From assembly GCA_004376375.1 (NCBI GenBank), contig SOJX01000137.1, positions 1 through 44,796 of the forward strand: 44,796 nt of DNA, given 5' to 3'. This document shows, one piece after another, positions 1-8,921 of the stretch. Each line of letters begins with the position of its first letter. Within the stretch, counting starts at the first letter, position 1. A model generated the notes under the pieces. That model was not told where the DNA came from. It did not search any database and saw only the letters and a list, made by a program, of their open reading frames with translations. A program made the position numbers and the translations under genes. The DNA is from Planctomycetota bacterium. Lineage in GTDB: Bacteria > Planctomycetota > E44-bin39.

Positions 1-3000
1 CGCCCGGGTCGGGCGTGACGGCCAGAGGCGGAAGCGGCGTTACGCGGAAAGACCAGACGGTGCTCGTACTGTTACCGAAATTGCCGGTGGCCTCGATTTT
101 CCAGTAGTACGTCACTCCCAGCGACAAGGTGTCAGTATCGTAAGCAGTGGTAACCAGCCACCCCTGATAGGTTCCCGTCGAATTGGTCAAGTCTTCATTC
201 AGCACTTCGGTCTGGTTGTCTCCAAAGAACACGTTAAATCCCAGAGTATAAGCGCCGCCGCAGTCCCAATCGAGATTTACGGTAGTAACGCTCACCCACG
301 GATTGGCGTCCGCCGGAGTCTGCAGGATAGGCGCAGGCGGGATCGGTTCTGTCCTAAAGGACCATGTGACACCGTTATTGTTGTCAATACCGTTAATAGC
401 CTTGACACGCCAGTAATAACTCGTGTCTGCGGGGAGGTCGGGCGATGCCAACCAGAACTTACTCGTTCCAGCGTATTCCAGCACGCTGGAGTTAAACGTA
501 TCCACGTCATTCTGTGTGGCGCTGAAATAAAGCTCGAAGAAATCGGTTATCGCACCGCCGCAGTCCCACTGGATCGTGGGAGCGGGAGTGTCTACCATTG
601 AAGTATCAGAGGGAGAAAGCATGGTCGCCGCCGCCGGCGGGTCAGTCACGCGGAATTCCCATACCGTTCCCGCGGTGTTGCCGAAGTTATTTTCGGCGTC
701 AATCCGCCAGTAATATGAAGTCGATGCGCTGAGCGCGACCGGTGAATAATTGGTTACCGCATATATGCCCTGATATGCCAGAGCATCGCCTGAAGCAACC
801 TGCGTCTGGTTATCTCCGAAATAAACTCTGAACTGAGTCGTTACATCGCCGCCGCAATTCCACGTCATATTCGGGCTGAGGGTGTTCAGATCGGTTTCAA
901 GGTCAGCGGGATAAGGAGTCGTAACCTGCGGCGGGAGCGCAATCGTGCTGAGCGCCCACACGTCGCCTTTTGTGGTTCCGAGTCCGTTTACGGTATCGAT
1001 GCGCCAGAAATAAGACGTATCAGGGGCAAGTCCGCCCGGGTCGAAAGTCGTTCCGCTCTGGTTGCCGAAATAAACATTGCTGGTGTTGGCGGTGGTCTCA
1101 CCCAAAACGGTGGCGTAATCGGTTCCGAAATACACGCTGAAGGTGTCGGTAACGGCGCCGCCGCACTGCCAGTCAAGCTGCTGCGAGGGCGTTGTAACCA
1201 GTGCATTGTTGCCCGGAGCCGGTGAAACAGCTTTCGGCGGCAGGGCGATTACCGTGAACGACCATACCGCCCCGGCGGTTGTGCCGAAATTGCCGACAGG
1301 ATCAATTCGCCAGTAATAAGTGACCCCGACCGTCAAGGGGACGGTCGGATAATCCGAGGTTGTCTGGTTGCCCTTGAAAGTACCGAAGATATTGGAGGAG
1401 TTATCGTTCAGCACTTCGGTTGAGTTGTCTCCGAAATATACGTCGAAGCTATCGGTATAGGCGCCGCCGCAGTCCCAGTCGAGAGTCACGCTCGGACCGG
1501 TCTGCCCCGTGTCTGGAGGGGCAACAAGAGCGGCCTGGGCCGGCATCGGCTCGGTCTTGAAACTCCATGTAACGGCGCTGCTGTTATCGACGCCGTTTTC
1601 CGCCACCACCCGCCAGTAGTAACTCGTATCGGCGGACAGCGTAAAGGTGGTCCACTGGATGTTTGTTCCGGTGTAGGAAAGGACCGAGTTGTCCTCGCCG
1701 TCGACAAGCGTCTGGTTATCGCCGAAGTAAAGGTAGAACTGGTCGGTAATCGCGCCGCCGCAGTCCCACTGAAGCGATGCATCCGGCGTGTCCAGGGCCG
1801 GCGTGGCATCCGCCGGTGCAACAATCGTCGCCGCGGGCGGCGGGTCGGTTACGCGGAATTCCCAGACAAGGCCGGCCGTATTGCCGAAATCGTTTTCCGC
1901 GGCAATCCGCCAATAATACGAAGTCGATGCGCTGAGCACCGCCGGTGAATAATTGGTTACCCCGTATATGCCCTGATATGCCAGAACATCGCCTGAAGCA
2001 ACCTGCGTCTGGTTATCTCCGAAATATACTCTGAACTGCGTCGTGACATCGCCGCCGCAGCCCCACGTAAGAGTGGGTAAAAGCGTATTTAGGTCAGTTA
2101 CCTGGTGTGCGGGACCTGGTGTAACCGCCTGTGGCGGAAGAGCGATTGTAGTAAACACATAAACATCGCCCGGCGTAGCGCCTACAAGGTTCCGCGAATC
2201 AATGCGCCAGTAATATGTCATACCGGGAAGCAGGCCGGCGGGAGCGTAATTCGTTCCAGGCTGGTTGCCCATGAACGTGCCGGTTGAGTTGCCCGTATCC
2301 TCACTCTGAACGTTTGACAGGTTAGCTCCGAAATAAACGTCGAACGAATCGGTGATGGCGCCGCCGCAGCTCCAGGAGAGCGCCTGTGACGGAGTCGTAA
2401 CTACCGAGCCGTTTAAGGGAGCCGAGATAACAGCCGCAGGCGGGTAATTCGCCGTTGAGAATTCCCAGACAGTTCCGCTCACCCGGCCTATCGCATTTTC
2501 CGTATCGACCCGCCAGTAGTAAGACGAAAACGAATTAAGCGTGCCGGAGGCCATGGTGGTCCCGGCGGTGTTACCCAGATAAACGGACGGGTCGCCGGAA
2601 ACAACAAGCGCCTGGTTGTCACCGAGATATACATGCGAGGTGGCGGCAACCGCATTCCAGCTTAACGCGAGTGATGTCGCCTGGCCGACTGCACCGTCCG
2701 CCGGGACGGGCGTATCCGCCGCTTGTGGCAGAAGGCCGGTCCGGAAACTCCACGTGACGCCCTTCACCGTTCCCACATTATTTTTGGAATCGATTCGCCA
2801 GTAATAGCTCAAATCCTCGGCAAGCGTCGCCGTGGTCCAGGAGTTTGTAAACACCTCGCCGCGGTAAATTACCGGCGTCGCCGTCGTAGCGGCATCGACT
2901 TCAGCCATGTTATCGCCGAAATATACGTCATAACTCGTCGCGCCAAGCGCAACCGCCCAGACAAGAGTCTGGTCGACTTCCTCGTCAGGCCCCGTATCCG

Positions 3001-4507
3001 GAGGGTCGATAACTGTCGCAATGGCGGGCAACTGCCCCGTAGTAAACTGCCAGACCAGGCCCCCGGTCGTGCCATAACTATTAACGGTATCGATACGCCA
3101 GTAGTATGTCGTATCCTCGCCCAGAAACGCAGGCGGGGTCCAGTTCGTCACGCCGCTGGTGTTGCCCATGTATGTATTATTCGTGTTGCCTAAATCGTCA
3201 GTCTGGACATCGGTGAAGTCTGTTCCAAAATACACGTCATAGGTGTCGGCAAGGTATGCATTATCCCACGACAACGTTATATCAAGCGGCTGGCCGGTTG
3301 CTCCGTTGGTCGGGCTCGGGTTCGACGCCTGGTCAGCCAGCTGCTGCAGCGTTTGAAACGACCATACCGCGCTCGGCGTCGCTCCCCCCAGGTTGACGGC
3401 GTCGATACGCCAGTAATACGTGGTGCCCTGTGCAAGCGGGCCCGGCTGCGTAAAAATCGGCGACGTTACGTTGTCCTGATATTCGGGCGAAGCCGTGCCG
3501 GCGGCGGCAACAGCAGCCTGACTGGTTCCCATATACACGTCGTAGCTGTCGGCATCGGCGGATGGTGACCACGAGAGAGTCTGCGTCAGGCTTACATCCT
3601 GCGTGCCGTTGGGCGGGTTCGGGTTGGTCACGGCAGCGGGAGGGTCGGGCAGGCGGGTGCGGAAGCTCCAGGGCGTCGCCATTTTGGACTTGCCCGCATC
3701 GTTAACGGAATCCACCCGCCAGTAATAAGATGTAAACCAGCTCAGCGCGGGAAGGCCAAAATAGTTGGTGGTAATGTTACCGCGAAACTCACTCGAGCCC
3801 GTCGTCGCGGTTTCCACGGCCGTCCTGTCCGCACCGAAATAAAGGTCGAAGCTGGTCGTGTTTGCCGGAAAATCCCATCCGAGCGTGACTATAACGTCAA
3901 CGTTGCCGAGACCGTCGGCGGGTATAGGGTTGGTGGCAAGTTGCGGCTGGACGTTTGTATCGATAATCGGGCCGAAAAGCGCGAATTTACCCATCTTGTC
4001 CCACGTGGCGGTGACCGTGTTAGCGTCGATATCCTGGCTGACTTTCGGTATTGATACCCATGATCTGGCCGCATCATCATACCAGTAGGGCATGAGAAGA
4101 ACCTCGGGGCACCCGGTTTCATCTTCCAGGCCGTCGTTATTCTCGTCATTATAGGGCAGGATAATCGTAAACGAACCTGAAGGCGGCGTGCTGCTGGTTA
4201 CCTTGATAATCTCCGAGGCGAGCTGCATCCCCGGCGGAGGCGCAATGTTCCCGAGATATATCGAAATCTTGATTTTCGAGTCCTGGCCGAACGTGCCGGG
4301 AGGGAAACTGACACCTGCGCCGTTGATCGGGCTTGTAGGGTCATTAATATTGAGAGCACCGCCTCCCGTCCCGATTGTCGCGCTCCCCACAACCTTTTCG
4401 GTGGGCACGAAAAACTTATCTTTCTTCTTCGGTTTGCAGCCGCTGCCTGCGATCAAAGCGACAACGAGGGCAAAAGAAATAAGGGCAAACCCGCGCATCC
4501 GTTTCAT
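1..4507 (-). CDS. Giant lipoprotein-like surface protein with ZU5-like domain and fibronectin-like repeats (C-terminus outside window)
   Basis: Reading leftward from ATG 4507 the frame stays open to base 1, so about 1502 residues are visible and the C-terminus is missing. A GGAGG ribosome-binding site lies about 8 nt upstream. The N-terminus is a basic, hydrophobic signal peptide ending in AGSGC, a plausible but non-canonical lipobox (Cys24). Residues ~40-185 contain a Gly-rich start and a PPGTF motif, as in ZU5-like domains of bacterial surface proteins. From ~190 on, at least 13 repeats of ~100 residues follow, each with (L/I)xW near its start, a (D/V)VYFG-like strand and a YYWR(I/V)D...W.F.T ending, typical of fibronectin-type-III-like modules. 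Repeats 1-5 lack cysteine; repeats 6-13 each carry W-x-CGG. The likely role is an outer-surface adhesin or stalk; the ligand is unknown. Confidence 0.85.
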   Translation of the reverse strand, partial: MKRMRGFALISFALVVALIAGSGCKPKKKDKFFVPTEKVVGSATIGTGGGALNINDPTSPINGAGVSFPPGTFGQDSKIKISIYLGNIAPPPGMQLASEIIKVTSSTPPSGSFTIILPYNDENNDGLEDETGCPEVLLMPYWYDDAARSWVSIPKVSQDIDANTVTATWDKMGKFALFGPIIDTNVQPQLATNPIPADGLGNVDVIVTLGWDFPANTTSFDLYFGADRTAVETATTGSSEFRGNITTNYFGLPALSWFTSYYWRVDSVNDAGKSKMATPWSFRTRLPDPPAAVTNPNPPNGTQDVSLTQTLSWSPSADADSYDVYMGTSQAAVAAAGTASPEYQDNVTSPIFTQPGPLAQGTTYYWRIDAVNLGGATPSAVWSFQTLQQLADQASNPSPTNGATGQPLDITLSWDNAYLADTYDVYFGTDFTDVQTDDLGNTNNTYMGNTSGVTNWTPPAFLGEDTTYYWRIDTVNSYGTTGGLVWQFTTGQLPAIATVIDPPDTGPDEEVDQTLVWAVALGATSYDVYFGDNMAEVDAATTATPVIYRGEVFTNSWTTATLAEDLSYYWRIDSKNNVGTVKGVTWSFRTGLLPQAADTPVPADGAVGQATSLALSWNAVAATSHVYLGDNQALVVSGDPSVYLGNTAGTTMASGTLNSFSSYYWRVDTENAIGRVSGTVWEFSTANYPPAAVISAPLNGSVVTTPSQALSWSCGGAITDSFDVYFGANLSNVQSEDTGNSTGTFMGNQPGTNYAPAGLLPGMTYYWRIDSRNLVGATPGDVYVFTTIALPPQAVTPGPAHQVTDLNTLLPTLTWGCGGDVTTQFRVYFGDNQTQVASGDVLAYQGIYGVTNYSPAVLSASTSYYWRIAAENDFGNTAGLVWEFRVTDPPPAATIVAPADATPALDTPDASLQWDCGGAITDQFYLYFGDNQTLVDGEDNSVLSYTGTNIQWTTFTLSADTSYYWRVVAENGVDNSSAVTWSFKTEPMPAQAALVAPPDTGQTGPSVTLDWDCGGAYTDSFDVYFGDNSTEVLNDNSSNIFGTFKGNQTTSDYPTVPLTVGVTYYWRIDPVGNFGTTAGAVWSFTVIALPPKAVSPAPGNNALVTTPSQQLDWQCGGAVTDTFSVYFGTDYATVLGETTANTSNVYFGNQSGTTFDPGGLAPDTSYFWRIDTVNGLGTTKGDVWALSTIALPPQVTTPYPADLETDLNTLSPNMTWNCGGDVTTQFRVYFGDNQTQVASGDALAYQGIYAVTNYSPVALSASTSYYWRIDAENNFGNTAGTVWEFRVTDPPAAATMLSPSDTSMVDTPAPTIQWDCGGAITDFFELYFSATQNDVDTFNSSVLEYAGTSKFWLASPDLPADTSYYWRVKAINGIDNNNGVTWSFRTEPIPPAPILQTPADANPWVSVTTVNLDWDCGGAYTLGFNVFFGDNQTEVLNEDLTNSTGTYQGWLVTTAYDTDTLSLGVTYYWKIEATGNFGNSTSTVWSFRVTPLPPLAVTPDPG
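45..2450 (-). repeat. Four-domain (about 1200 bp) higher-order tandem duplication within the giant repeat protein
   Basis: Domains 6-9 (about 2450 down to 1245) match domains 10-13 (about 1245 down to 45) one to one at a spacing near 1200 bp. The clearest pair is 650-870 against 1850-2070, where long stretches are nearly identical. Neighbouring domains are much less alike than domains four apart, so a four-domain block was duplicated as a unit. Confidence 0.85.
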
Positions 4508-4639
4508 TGTAAAACCTCCGAAGGGTCGTCCGGGATGGGGACGTAAGGTTTATTCATCTTTTGCGGAAATACCAGATGCAATGCATTAATCCTGAGCGGC
4601 ACTTAAAATAACTTCCCAAATGGAAGGACAAGAATTCAT

Positions 4640-4668
4640 ATTATACGTGTGCGGTAGGACGGCGTCAA
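4640..4668 (-). promoter_or_regulatory. Sigma70-type promoter for the giant surface protein
   Basis: On the minus strand TTGACG (4668-4663) and a perfect TATAAT (4645-4640) are separated by 17 bp. Transcription would start near 4633, giving a leader of about 125 nt before ATG 4507. The 250-bp gap 4508-4757 holds nothing else that I recognise. Confidence 0.7.
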
Positions 4669-4757
4669 CGATTGTTTGAGCTTTCTTTTCAATTCTTCTG
4701 CATTGCGCACAATTGGTCTTGCCGCAGAGGGTTACAACAGGAAAGGGCCCGGCGGGC

Positions 4758-6971
4758 TTATTTGTTTTCATCGCCAGTGGTTTCGGCGTCTTCTTCCAGT
4801 TTTTTTTCTTCTTCGGCCGCGCGGACGGCGGCATCCAACTTCTCTTGCAGTGCTTTCAGATCAGGATCGCCGGGAAATGCTTCTTCAAGGATTTTAAGGT
4901 CATAATGGGCATCTTCAAAATTGCGGCGGCGGATATTAATAAGCGCGCGGAACCGGCGGGCCGTAAAAGACTCCCCGGTCCGGTGCGTAATCCTGAGGAT
5001 CCATCCGTACACCTCAAGCGCCTCGTCGTCGCGGCCGAGTTTGTAGTACGCTTCCGCGAGCCAGACAAGGTATTCGGGCGTCCGGGCCATCCCGTGGAAT
5101 TCGAGCGCGGCCCTGAAGTCCTCAACCGCGGCTTCCAGGTCCCCTTTTCTCATTTTGACGATGCCCTCAAGCCAGACAAAAGTCGAATCGAGGGGGTATT
5201 TTTGTTTTGCCTCTCGAAGAAAGGCCAGCGCTTCGCCGTACCTGCCCGCACCGGCAAGCGCCTGGGCAAACAGGCCGTAAGACCGGCGCGGATTCAAAGC
5301 CAGGCCAAGCGCCTCCTGCAGCAACGGCAAAGCCTCCTCAAAGCGCTCCTTGGCAACCAGGAGTGCCCCGTATTCAAGATTGGCAATATTATCGGGAACC
5401 GGAAGGCTTATTGCACACTGGAATTCAGCCTCGGCATTGCGGTATCTTTCCCTGCGTAAATCCTCGTCTGCTTCAAAAATCGCCAGGCGCACATACGCCA
5501 TACCCAGAGTAGTATGCGCCGGCGCAAACAGGGGTTCCCGCGCTACAGCTAAGCGTGCGGCATTTATTGCGCTGTCGATTTCATTCCTTTTGAGCAGCGC
5601 CGCGGCCAGGTTATCCCAGAGGCGCGCACTTTTCGGCTCAGCCGAGACGGCGCGTTTCCACAGATCGAAATCATTTCTATACGAGCTTGCGGCCGACCAC
5701 GTCGGCGCCGCGCCCACTATCACTATCGTTATGAACGCGATTACCGCGGCGGAACCTATCGCCCGGCGCCGGGGTTCTCTCGACGTTCCCCACTGTTTAT
5801 GAAGCTCCGCGGTCGCGAAAGCGAGCGCGCCAAGGAAGAAAATCGAGGGAACATAGAGCGAGCGCTCCGAAAGGATAACGCCTATCGGTATTACCTGCGA
5901 CACCGGGATAAGGAATATTGCGGCTGCAAGAAGCATCCAGCCGATTACCGGGCGCCGCCTGCCCGCGAATACGGACAACACGACGACACCTGCCGCAAGC
6001 AGCCAGCCGAGGATTTCCAGATGACTTCCATATGAAAAAACCGGATTTCCCAGGTGCGAATAATCGACGGAAAGGTGTATCGGCGCAACAAGCAGGCGCA
6101 GCCACTCTATGAAAACCTTACCCATGAACAGCATCCGCTCGGGCAGCGAAAGAAATATGAGGGGAACGAGGCGCCGCTCGAGTGAGAAATCGCCGATGGC
6201 GCGATGCCTTAGTAAAAGAAAAATCACGACGCCGGCGGCAACGGCTGCGTAAACCGGCAGGCTGCGGAAAAGACGCCTGCTGCGCTTTTCCTCCCCGGGA
6301 AGCAGAAGGTCAAATCCGATCAGAACCACAAGAAAAATAAGGCCCGTCTCTTTGGAAAGAACCGCTCCCAGGTTCAACAGGAATATCGGGGCGATGTACC
6401 ACCAGCTCGGGCCCTTCCGAAAGGAGAGGAAAAGATGGAAAGTCAGCAGCATGAATACCGTGCACAGGACCTCGGGGCGGCCGGAAATCCATGCAACGGC
6501 ATCCACATGAACGGCCGTCGAGGCAAACGCAAGACCGCCGAGAAACGCAAAAGGCCCGGGGGGAAACAGCCTCAGAAACAAAACGAAAACCAGGATGCTT
6601 GCGAGCGCGTGAAGCGCGATATTCGTAATCTGAAAACCGCGGGTGTCTTTTCCCGATATCGCGTAATTCAGGGCATAAGTAACAGTCGTAAGCGGGCGGT
6701 AAGCCCCGGTGGCGTCGCGGAACTTGGGGAAATAAGCATTCTGGAAAATAGCTGGGATATTCCGCAGATCGCGGACAAGCTCGTTATTTTCTATAAGCAG
6801 CTCGTCGTCGGACACGAATGCGCCGCCGACAACGCCGGACATAAGCGCCGCCGCGACCGCGGCAACGATAACGGCCTCTATCAGCCGGCGAAAGGCAACC
6901 GGTAAAGCCCGGTCCGGGTTTCCGGCCGGGACGGGCGGCGAATCCAAAATTTGCGGTTGAGGAAGCTGCAT
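4758..6971 (-). CDS. TMTC/PMT-like multi-pass membrane protein with C-terminal TPR repeats
   Basis: This 737-aa protein has a hydrophobic N-terminal half with about ten membrane segments. Directly after the first segment comes an F-V-S-D-D-E-L-L-I motif; the acidic pair matches the luminal/periplasmic Asp pair of GT-C type glycosyltransferases (PMT/TMTC family). Residues ~430-720 form several TPR-like helical pairs (DNLAAALLKRN, APAHTTLGMAYV, EALAFLREAKQKYP), and the tail is Glu/Lys rich. Bacterial homologues with this layout are usually annotated as tetratricopeptide membrane proteins, possibly O-mannosyltransferases; the substrate is unknown. ATG 6971 has no Shine-Dalgarno sequence and sits directly beside a tandem-repeat array. 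The membrane/TPR organisation is clear; glycosyltransferase activity is inferred. Confidence 0.85.
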   Translation of the reverse strand: MQLPQPQILDSPPVPAGNPDRALPVAFRRLIEAVIVAAVAAALMSGVVGGAFVSDDELLIENNELVRDLRNIPAIFQNAYFPKFRDATGAYRPLTTVTYALNYAISGKDTRGFQITNIALHALASILVFVLFLRLFPPGPFAFLGGLAFASTAVHVDAVAWISGRPEVLCTVFMLLTFHLFLSFRKGPSWWYIAPIFLLNLGAVLSKETGLIFLVVLIGFDLLLPGEEKRSRRLFRSLPVYAAVAAGVVIFLLLRHRAIGDFSLERRLVPLIFLSLPERMLFMGKVFIEWLRLLVAPIHLSVDYSHLGNPVFSYGSHLEILGWLLAAGVVVLSVFAGRRRPVIGWMLLAAAIFLIPVSQVIPIGVILSERSLYVPSIFFLGALAFATAELHKQWGTSREPRRRAIGSAAVIAFITIVIVGAAPTWSAASSYRNDFDLWKRAVSAEPKSARLWDNLAAALLKRNEIDSAINAARLAVAREPLFAPAHTTLGMAYVRLAIFEADEDLRRERYRNAEAEFQCAISLPVPDNIANLEYGALLVAKERFEEALPLLQEALGLALNPRRSYGLFAQALAGAGRYGEALAFLREAKQKYPLDSTFVWLEGIVKMRKGDLEAAVEDFRAALEFHGMARTPEYLVWLAEAYYKLGRDDEALEVYGWILRITHRTGESFTARRFRALINIRRRNFEDAHYDLKILEEAFPGDPDLKALQEKLDAAVRAAEEEKKLEEDAETTGDENK

Positions 6972-7020
6972 AAGAATTATGAATTATGAAGCATGAAGCA
7001 TGAAATATAAAGTATAAAAT
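6972..7020. repeat. Short tandem array (ATGAA-type words)
   Basis: Degenerate words of the type GAATTAT and GAAGCAT are repeated immediately upstream of the TMTC-like gene start, reaching within a few bases of its ATG. It is the first of several intergenic elements in the 6972-7637 gap. Confidence 0.7.
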
Positions 7021-7058
7021 AAGCAGGGGCGCAACATAACTGCGCCTTTATTTATTTT

Positions 7059-7166
7059 ACATAAGTTTAATTCCCATTCACATAAGTTTAATTTCTATTT
7101 TCCCCGGATTTGTCCTAAGTCTGATTTGAGTCCTGTCTGAGTCCTGTTTGAGCCCTGTCTGAGCTG
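7059..7166. repeat. Direct repeat ACATAAGTTTAATT (x2) and 11-bp tandem repeat
   Basis: ACATAAGTTTAATT occurs around 7059 and again around 7080. From 7111 to 7166 an 11-bp word close to GAGTCCTGTCT is repeated about four times with small changes. No coding potential is seen. Confidence 0.65.
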
Positions 7167-7390
7167 TAATATTTTTGTAATTTTTTGCGGAAAATACCGT
7201 CTTTTTTCGGCTCTGACACCCCGTTTTTGTTCCGTTTTCATACCTCAATCAACCCGAATTGCGCCTGAAGCAACCTGGGTTGGTGTGTTTTCCGTGACAA
7301 AAGTCGTGAAACTGTAACGCTGATTTTCAGCGGCATGAAATTTGCGGACGGCGCCGGTTGTTCGGTTCGTCGGTTTTTCGGTTTATATTT

Positions 7391-7470
7391 AACCGCAGAG
7401 TCGCGGAGAGCGCGAAGGGAAATTCTGGTTAAGAAAAACTCTGCGCTCTCAGCGGCGCGACGGTTAACCG
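7391..7470. repeat. Imperfect inverted repeat, AACCGCAGAG...-type
   Basis: The left arm begins AACCGCAGAGTCGCGGAGAG. The right arm (CTCTGCGCTCTCAGCGGC... ending GACGGTT) is its approximate reverse complement across a spacer of about 30 bp. It could form a long hairpin between the TMTC-like gene and the ankyrin gene. Confidence 0.6.
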
Positions 7471-7501
7471 CGGTCACGGATTTTGCACGAATTTTATTTA
7501 A

Positions 7502-7524
7502 CGCCGCGCAAGCGCGGCGGCTAA
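7502..7524 (+). repeat. Small GC hairpin with GCTAA tag (copy 1)
   Basis: A perfect 8-bp stem, CGCCGCGC-AA-GCGCGGCG, is followed by GCTAACA. It belongs to the N8-AA-N8-GCTAAAT family found elsewhere in the window. Confidence 0.7.
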
Positions 7525-7547
7525 CACTTCATCCTTTTTATTTCTTC

Positions 7548-7640
7548 TCGACGCTCGACTCTTGACCCTCGACGCCCGACGCTTTCAACTCCTCCCCCGT
7601 CATTTCAATTTTCGATTGCCGATTTCCGATTGTCGATTTA
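7548..7640. repeat. Two tandem arrays: CGACGCT words and CGATTTC/CGATTGC words
   Basis: 7548-7584 repeats CGACGCT-like heptamers. 7607-7640 repeats CGATTGC/CGATTTC-like words and runs directly into the ankyrin gene, whose TAA stop (7640-7638 on the minus strand) lies inside the last word. Confidence 0.7.
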
Positions 7641-8573
7641 TTCTTCCCTTGTTTCCTTGTTTTCCTGTTCCCTTATTTCCTTTCCGGTCTTACCGCCGTG
7701 GGCGCGGAGGAGAGATCTGATTTCTTCTGATTTGGCACAATCAAGTGGGGTTTTCACGTCCCCATTATAGGGGCTATTAAAAAGGTTAATATTATCTGAC
7801 TCGCTATCCAGAAGAACTTTCATAATTTCGAGATTATCATTTGCCGCAGCCAGATGGAATGGAGTTGTTCCTGTCCAGTTATAATCGGTCGGATAAAAAT
7901 CGCTTTTTTCCATTTCATTTATAAGTAATTTGACCATTTCTGTCCGGTTGTATTTTACAGCAAGCTGTAAAGGAAACATTCCCTGCTCCCCAATAGAGTT
8001 CATGCATATAGCACCCTGTCCGAAAAGGTCGGCGCCATTTCTAATTAGAAGTGCTGCTATGCGGACATCTCCATACATCGCAGCTAATTGTAATGGTTTA
8101 AATTCTCCCTCACCGTCACATTCAATATCAGCGTCATTTAGGATAAAAAGGGATGCTGCTTCTTGATAATCCTTAATTATTGATAAGTGAAGTGGCGAAA
8201 AATCGGACGGTACTTGTCCTCTATGAATATAAGCATCGTAAGGTTCAGATTTGTCTGCGTCTTGGCGGAACCATACATTAAACTCCGTTTCTCTTTCTTC
8301 ATCCTCCAAAGGGCTATTAACGTTTTTCCAGTACCGCGCGACAAACTCTATCTCTTTCTTATCACAATCGAAAATTTCCTGGAGCGCTTTATTGCCCTTA
8401 TTACCTATTTTCAATAGATCTGATATTGCTGAAATACGTATCTTAGGATCATCTGATTCCAGCTTCGCCGTATAATATCGAACCTTCACCGGCGTCCACA
8501 GCAGGCAGGTGGCGATTACTGCTGAGAAGAGCAGTACTACAAAGAGGGTGAGTTTGAGGGGCAGGTGTTTCAT
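7638..8573 (-). CDS. Membrane-anchored ankyrin-repeat protein
   Basis: This 311-aa protein begins with a basic, strongly hydrophobic N-terminal segment (residues ~5-27) that looks like a membrane anchor or uncleaved signal peptide. A region of ~100 residues follows that includes a HEAT-like helix pair (DDPKIRISAISDLLKIGN). Ankyrin repeats then run from ~130 to ~300, with PLHLS, PLQLAAMYGDVRIAALLIRNG, PLQLAVKYNRTEMVKLLI, PFHLAAANDNLEIMKVLL and PLDCAKSEEIRSLLRAHGG. The tail is Glu/Lys rich. It is visibly more AT-rich than the neighbours, which suggests later acquisition. There is no Shine-Dalgarno sequence, and a promoter lies almost on top of the start. It is probably a protein-binding domain in the periplasm; partner unknown. 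Confidence 0.85.
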   Translation of the reverse strand: MKHLPLKLTLFVVLLFSAVIATCLLWTPVKVRYYTAKLESDDPKIRISAISDLLKIGNKGNKALQEIFDCDKKEIEFVARYWKNVNSPLEDEERETEFNVWFRQDADKSEPYDAYIHRGQVPSDFSPLHLSIIKDYQEAASLFILNDADIECDGEGEFKPLQLAAMYGDVRIAALLIRNGADLFGQGAICMNSIGEQGMFPLQLAVKYNRTEMVKLLINEMEKSDFYPTDYNWTGTTPFHLAAANDNLEIMKVLLDSESDNINLFNSPYNGDVKTPLDCAKSEEIRSLLRAHGGKTGKEIREQENKETREE

Positions 8574-8583
8574 GGTTAACTAC

Positions 8584-8611
8584 ATTGTACCCTGAAACGC
8601 GGAGAGTGCAA
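8584..8611 (-). promoter_or_regulatory. Promoter giving a near-leaderless ankyrin transcript
   Basis: On the minus strand TTGCAC (8611-8606) and TACAAT (8589-8584) are 16 bp apart. The -10 box ends only 10 nt before ATG 8573, so the transcript would have a leader of a few bases at most. Confidence 0.5.
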
Positions 8612-8624
8612 GCGGGCAAAAGAC

Positions 8625-8660
8625 GGGATAAGGGGTACGGGATAAGGGATAAGGGATAAG
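8625..8660. repeat. GGGATAA heptamer array
   Basis: About five copies of GGGATAA, with GGGGTAC and GGGATAC variants, have period 7. The same word returns at 41174 and, as its complement, at 38430-38478. Confidence 0.75.
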
Positions 8661-8689
8661 TAAGAAATTGGAAATCGAAAATCAAAAAA

Positions 8690-8718
8690 CGCGCCGCAAG
8701 CGGCGCGGCTAAATATAT
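8690..8718 (+). repeat. Small GC hairpin with GCTAAAT tag (copy 2)
   Basis: A perfect 8-bp stem, CGCGCCGC-AA-GCGGCGCG, is followed by GCTAAATATAT. The stem bases differ from copy 1, but pairing is kept. Confidence 0.75.
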
Positions 8719-8730
8719 TTTTTTAATAAT

Positions 8731-8765
8731 ATGACGTTCGACGCTTGACGTTCGACATTTGACGC
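8731..8765. repeat. TTGACG/TCGACG heptamer array
   Basis: Five degenerate copies of a 7-bp word (TGACGTT, CGACGCT, TGACGTT, CGACATT, TGACGC). Confidence 0.7.
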
Positions 8766-8771
8766 AAATTA

Positions 8772-8810
8772 ACGCGCAGCAGACCACACCGGCCACGCTG
8801 CGCCGCTAAA
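8772..8810 (+). repeat. Small GC hairpin with GCTAAA tag and enlarged loop (copy 3)
   Basis: CGCGCAGC and GCTGCGCC form the same stem as the copy at 38322, but the AA loop is replaced by 16 bases. The tag GCTAAAC follows. Confidence 0.65.
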
Positions 8811-8815
8811 CGGGC

Positions 8816-8880
8816 TTTTAACTTTTAACTTTTAACTTTAAACTTTTAACTTTTAACTTTCGACGCTCGACGCTCGACGC
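8816..8880. repeat. ACTTTTA heptamer array joined to CGACGCT array
   Basis: About six copies of ACTTTTA are followed without a gap by three copies of CGACGCT, both with period 7. The array ends just upstream of the promoter at 8888. Confidence 0.8.
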
Positions 8881-8887
8881 ATTTCCC

Positions 8888-8915
8888 TTGACCGTTCTTG
8901 AGATTGTGAGATAAT
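8888..8915 (+). promoter_or_regulatory. Promoter giving a leaderless lipoprotein mRNA
   Basis: TTGACC (8888-8893) and GATAAT (8910-8915) are 16 bp apart, with a TG extended -10 (8907-8908). The ATG at 8922 is 6 nt after the -10 box, where transcription itself should start. No ribosome-binding site is present, which fits leaderless translation. Confidence 0.6.
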
Positions 8916-8921
8916 GCCGCC

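Noticed and set aside
4586..4834. 82-residue minus-strand frame with CGKTNCAQC
   Set aside because: It starts inside the TPR gene in another frame and has no ribosome-binding site; the cysteines seem accidental.
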